Made by a program: the position numbers and the translations under genes. The notes below the pieces were generated by a model. That model did not search any database. It had not been told where the DNA came from and worked only from the letters and a program-made list of their open reading frames with translations. A stretch of 6,007 nucleotides of DNA. Origin: Lysobacteraceae bacterium. Its GTDB lineage: Bacteria > Pseudomonadota > Gammaproteobacteria > Xanthomonadales > Xanthomonadaceae. Shown here piece by piece: positions 5,904 to 6,007 of the stretch. The stretch is from the NCBI GenBank assembly GCA_017990865.1, contig JAGNNB010000204.1, positions 1-6,007 of the forward strand, written 5' to 3'. Positions within the stretch are counted from its first letter, which is position 1. Every line of letters begins with the position of its first letter.

Positions 5904-6007
5904 ATGACGAACGCTTCCGAATCGCCGCGCGCGAACGCGCCGGAACGCCGCGCCGCCGCGCTGATCCTCGACGGCTTCGACGACTACAACGCGCGCTTCT
6001 CCGACAT
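5904..6007 (+). CDS. aceK: Isocitrate dehydrogenase kinase/phosphatase, N-terminal fragment
   Basis: Only the first 34 codons are inside the window; the frame is open to the edge. After a polar, variable N-terminus of about 15 residues comes AALILDGFDDYNARFSD (18-34). This matches the conserved opening of AceK proteins (E. coli: IAQTILQGFDAQYGRF), with the hydrophobic-x-x-GFD-x-Y-x-x-RF pattern. AceK is a bifunctional cytoplasmic enzyme that phosphorylates and inactivates Icd on its active-site serine during growth on acetate or fatty acids, sending isocitrate into the glyoxylate shunt, and removes the phosphate when conditions change. An Icd with the target serine is encoded 4 kb upstream in this window, which supports the call. 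ATG 5904 has a GGAG (5888-5891) 12 nt upstream, a loose spacing. No aceB or aceA precedes it, unlike the E. coli aceBAK operon. The identification rests on a short stretch, so it is good but not certain. Confidence 0.78.
   Translation, partial: MTNASESPRANAPERRAAALILDGFDDYNARFSD

Noticed and set aside
5432..5905. Minus-strand open frame of 157 codons upstream of aceK
   Set aside because: Its start lies at the aceK start on the opposite strand, it has no Shine-Dalgarno sequence, and its composition is Arg/Ala/Lys-rich without recognisable domains.

Overview
The window is GC-rich bacterial DNA (about 60-65% GC by eye). The gene content suggests a gammaproteobacterium of the Xanthomonadaceae/Lysobacter type: a homodimeric NADP isocitrate dehydrogenase, the start of an AceK-like isocitrate dehydrogenase kinase/phosphatase, and a YtrA-type GntR regulator with an ABC exporter. 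The genus is inferred from style and not proven.

Layout. (1) Positions 1-256, minus strand: the 5' end of a secreted protein gene with a signal peptide and a good ribosome binding site. (2) Positions 257-663: divergent intergenic region with a 25-bp doubly symmetric inverted repeat, a candidate icd promoter and a leader palindrome. (3) Positions 664-1992, plus strand: complete icd with all catalytic residues, the regulatory serine (Ser112), and about 23 extra residues in the clasp region relative to the E. coli enzyme. (4) Positions 2016-2045: a 13-bp hairpin with A and T tracts, a bidirectional terminator shared by icd and the convergent operon. (5) Positions 4832-2078, minus strand: a three-gene operon of GntR/YtrA regulator, ABC ATPase and large multi-spanning permease. 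Both junctions are 4-bp ATGA overlaps. The operon has a TTGACC-N17-TGTAGT promoter whose expected start is at or within about two bases of the ATG, so its mRNA is probably leaderless. A 7-bp-arm palindrome covers the -10 and start, suggesting autorepression. (6) Positions 5250-5038, minus strand: a 70-aa protein of unknown function with a strong Shine-Dalgarno sequence, followed by a terminator-like hairpin. (7) Positions 5251-5903: about 650 bp with no convincing gene but several hairpins. (8) Positions 5904-6007, plus strand: the first 34 codons of a probable aceK, preceded by a 10-bp-stem hairpin that overlaps its likely ribosome binding site.

How they work together: Icd and AceK, if AceK is correctly recognised, form the known switch between the TCA cycle and the glyoxylate shunt; AceK inactivates Icd by phosphorylating the conserved serine. 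The ABC operon is an independent, probably ligand- or stress-inducible export module of unknown substrate. I see no mobile element, tRNA, rRNA or CRISPR array. I find no clearly new system. The best leads are the aceK leader hairpin, the leaderless autoregulated ABC operon, the enlarged Icd clasp, and the small gene with its terminator-like leader.
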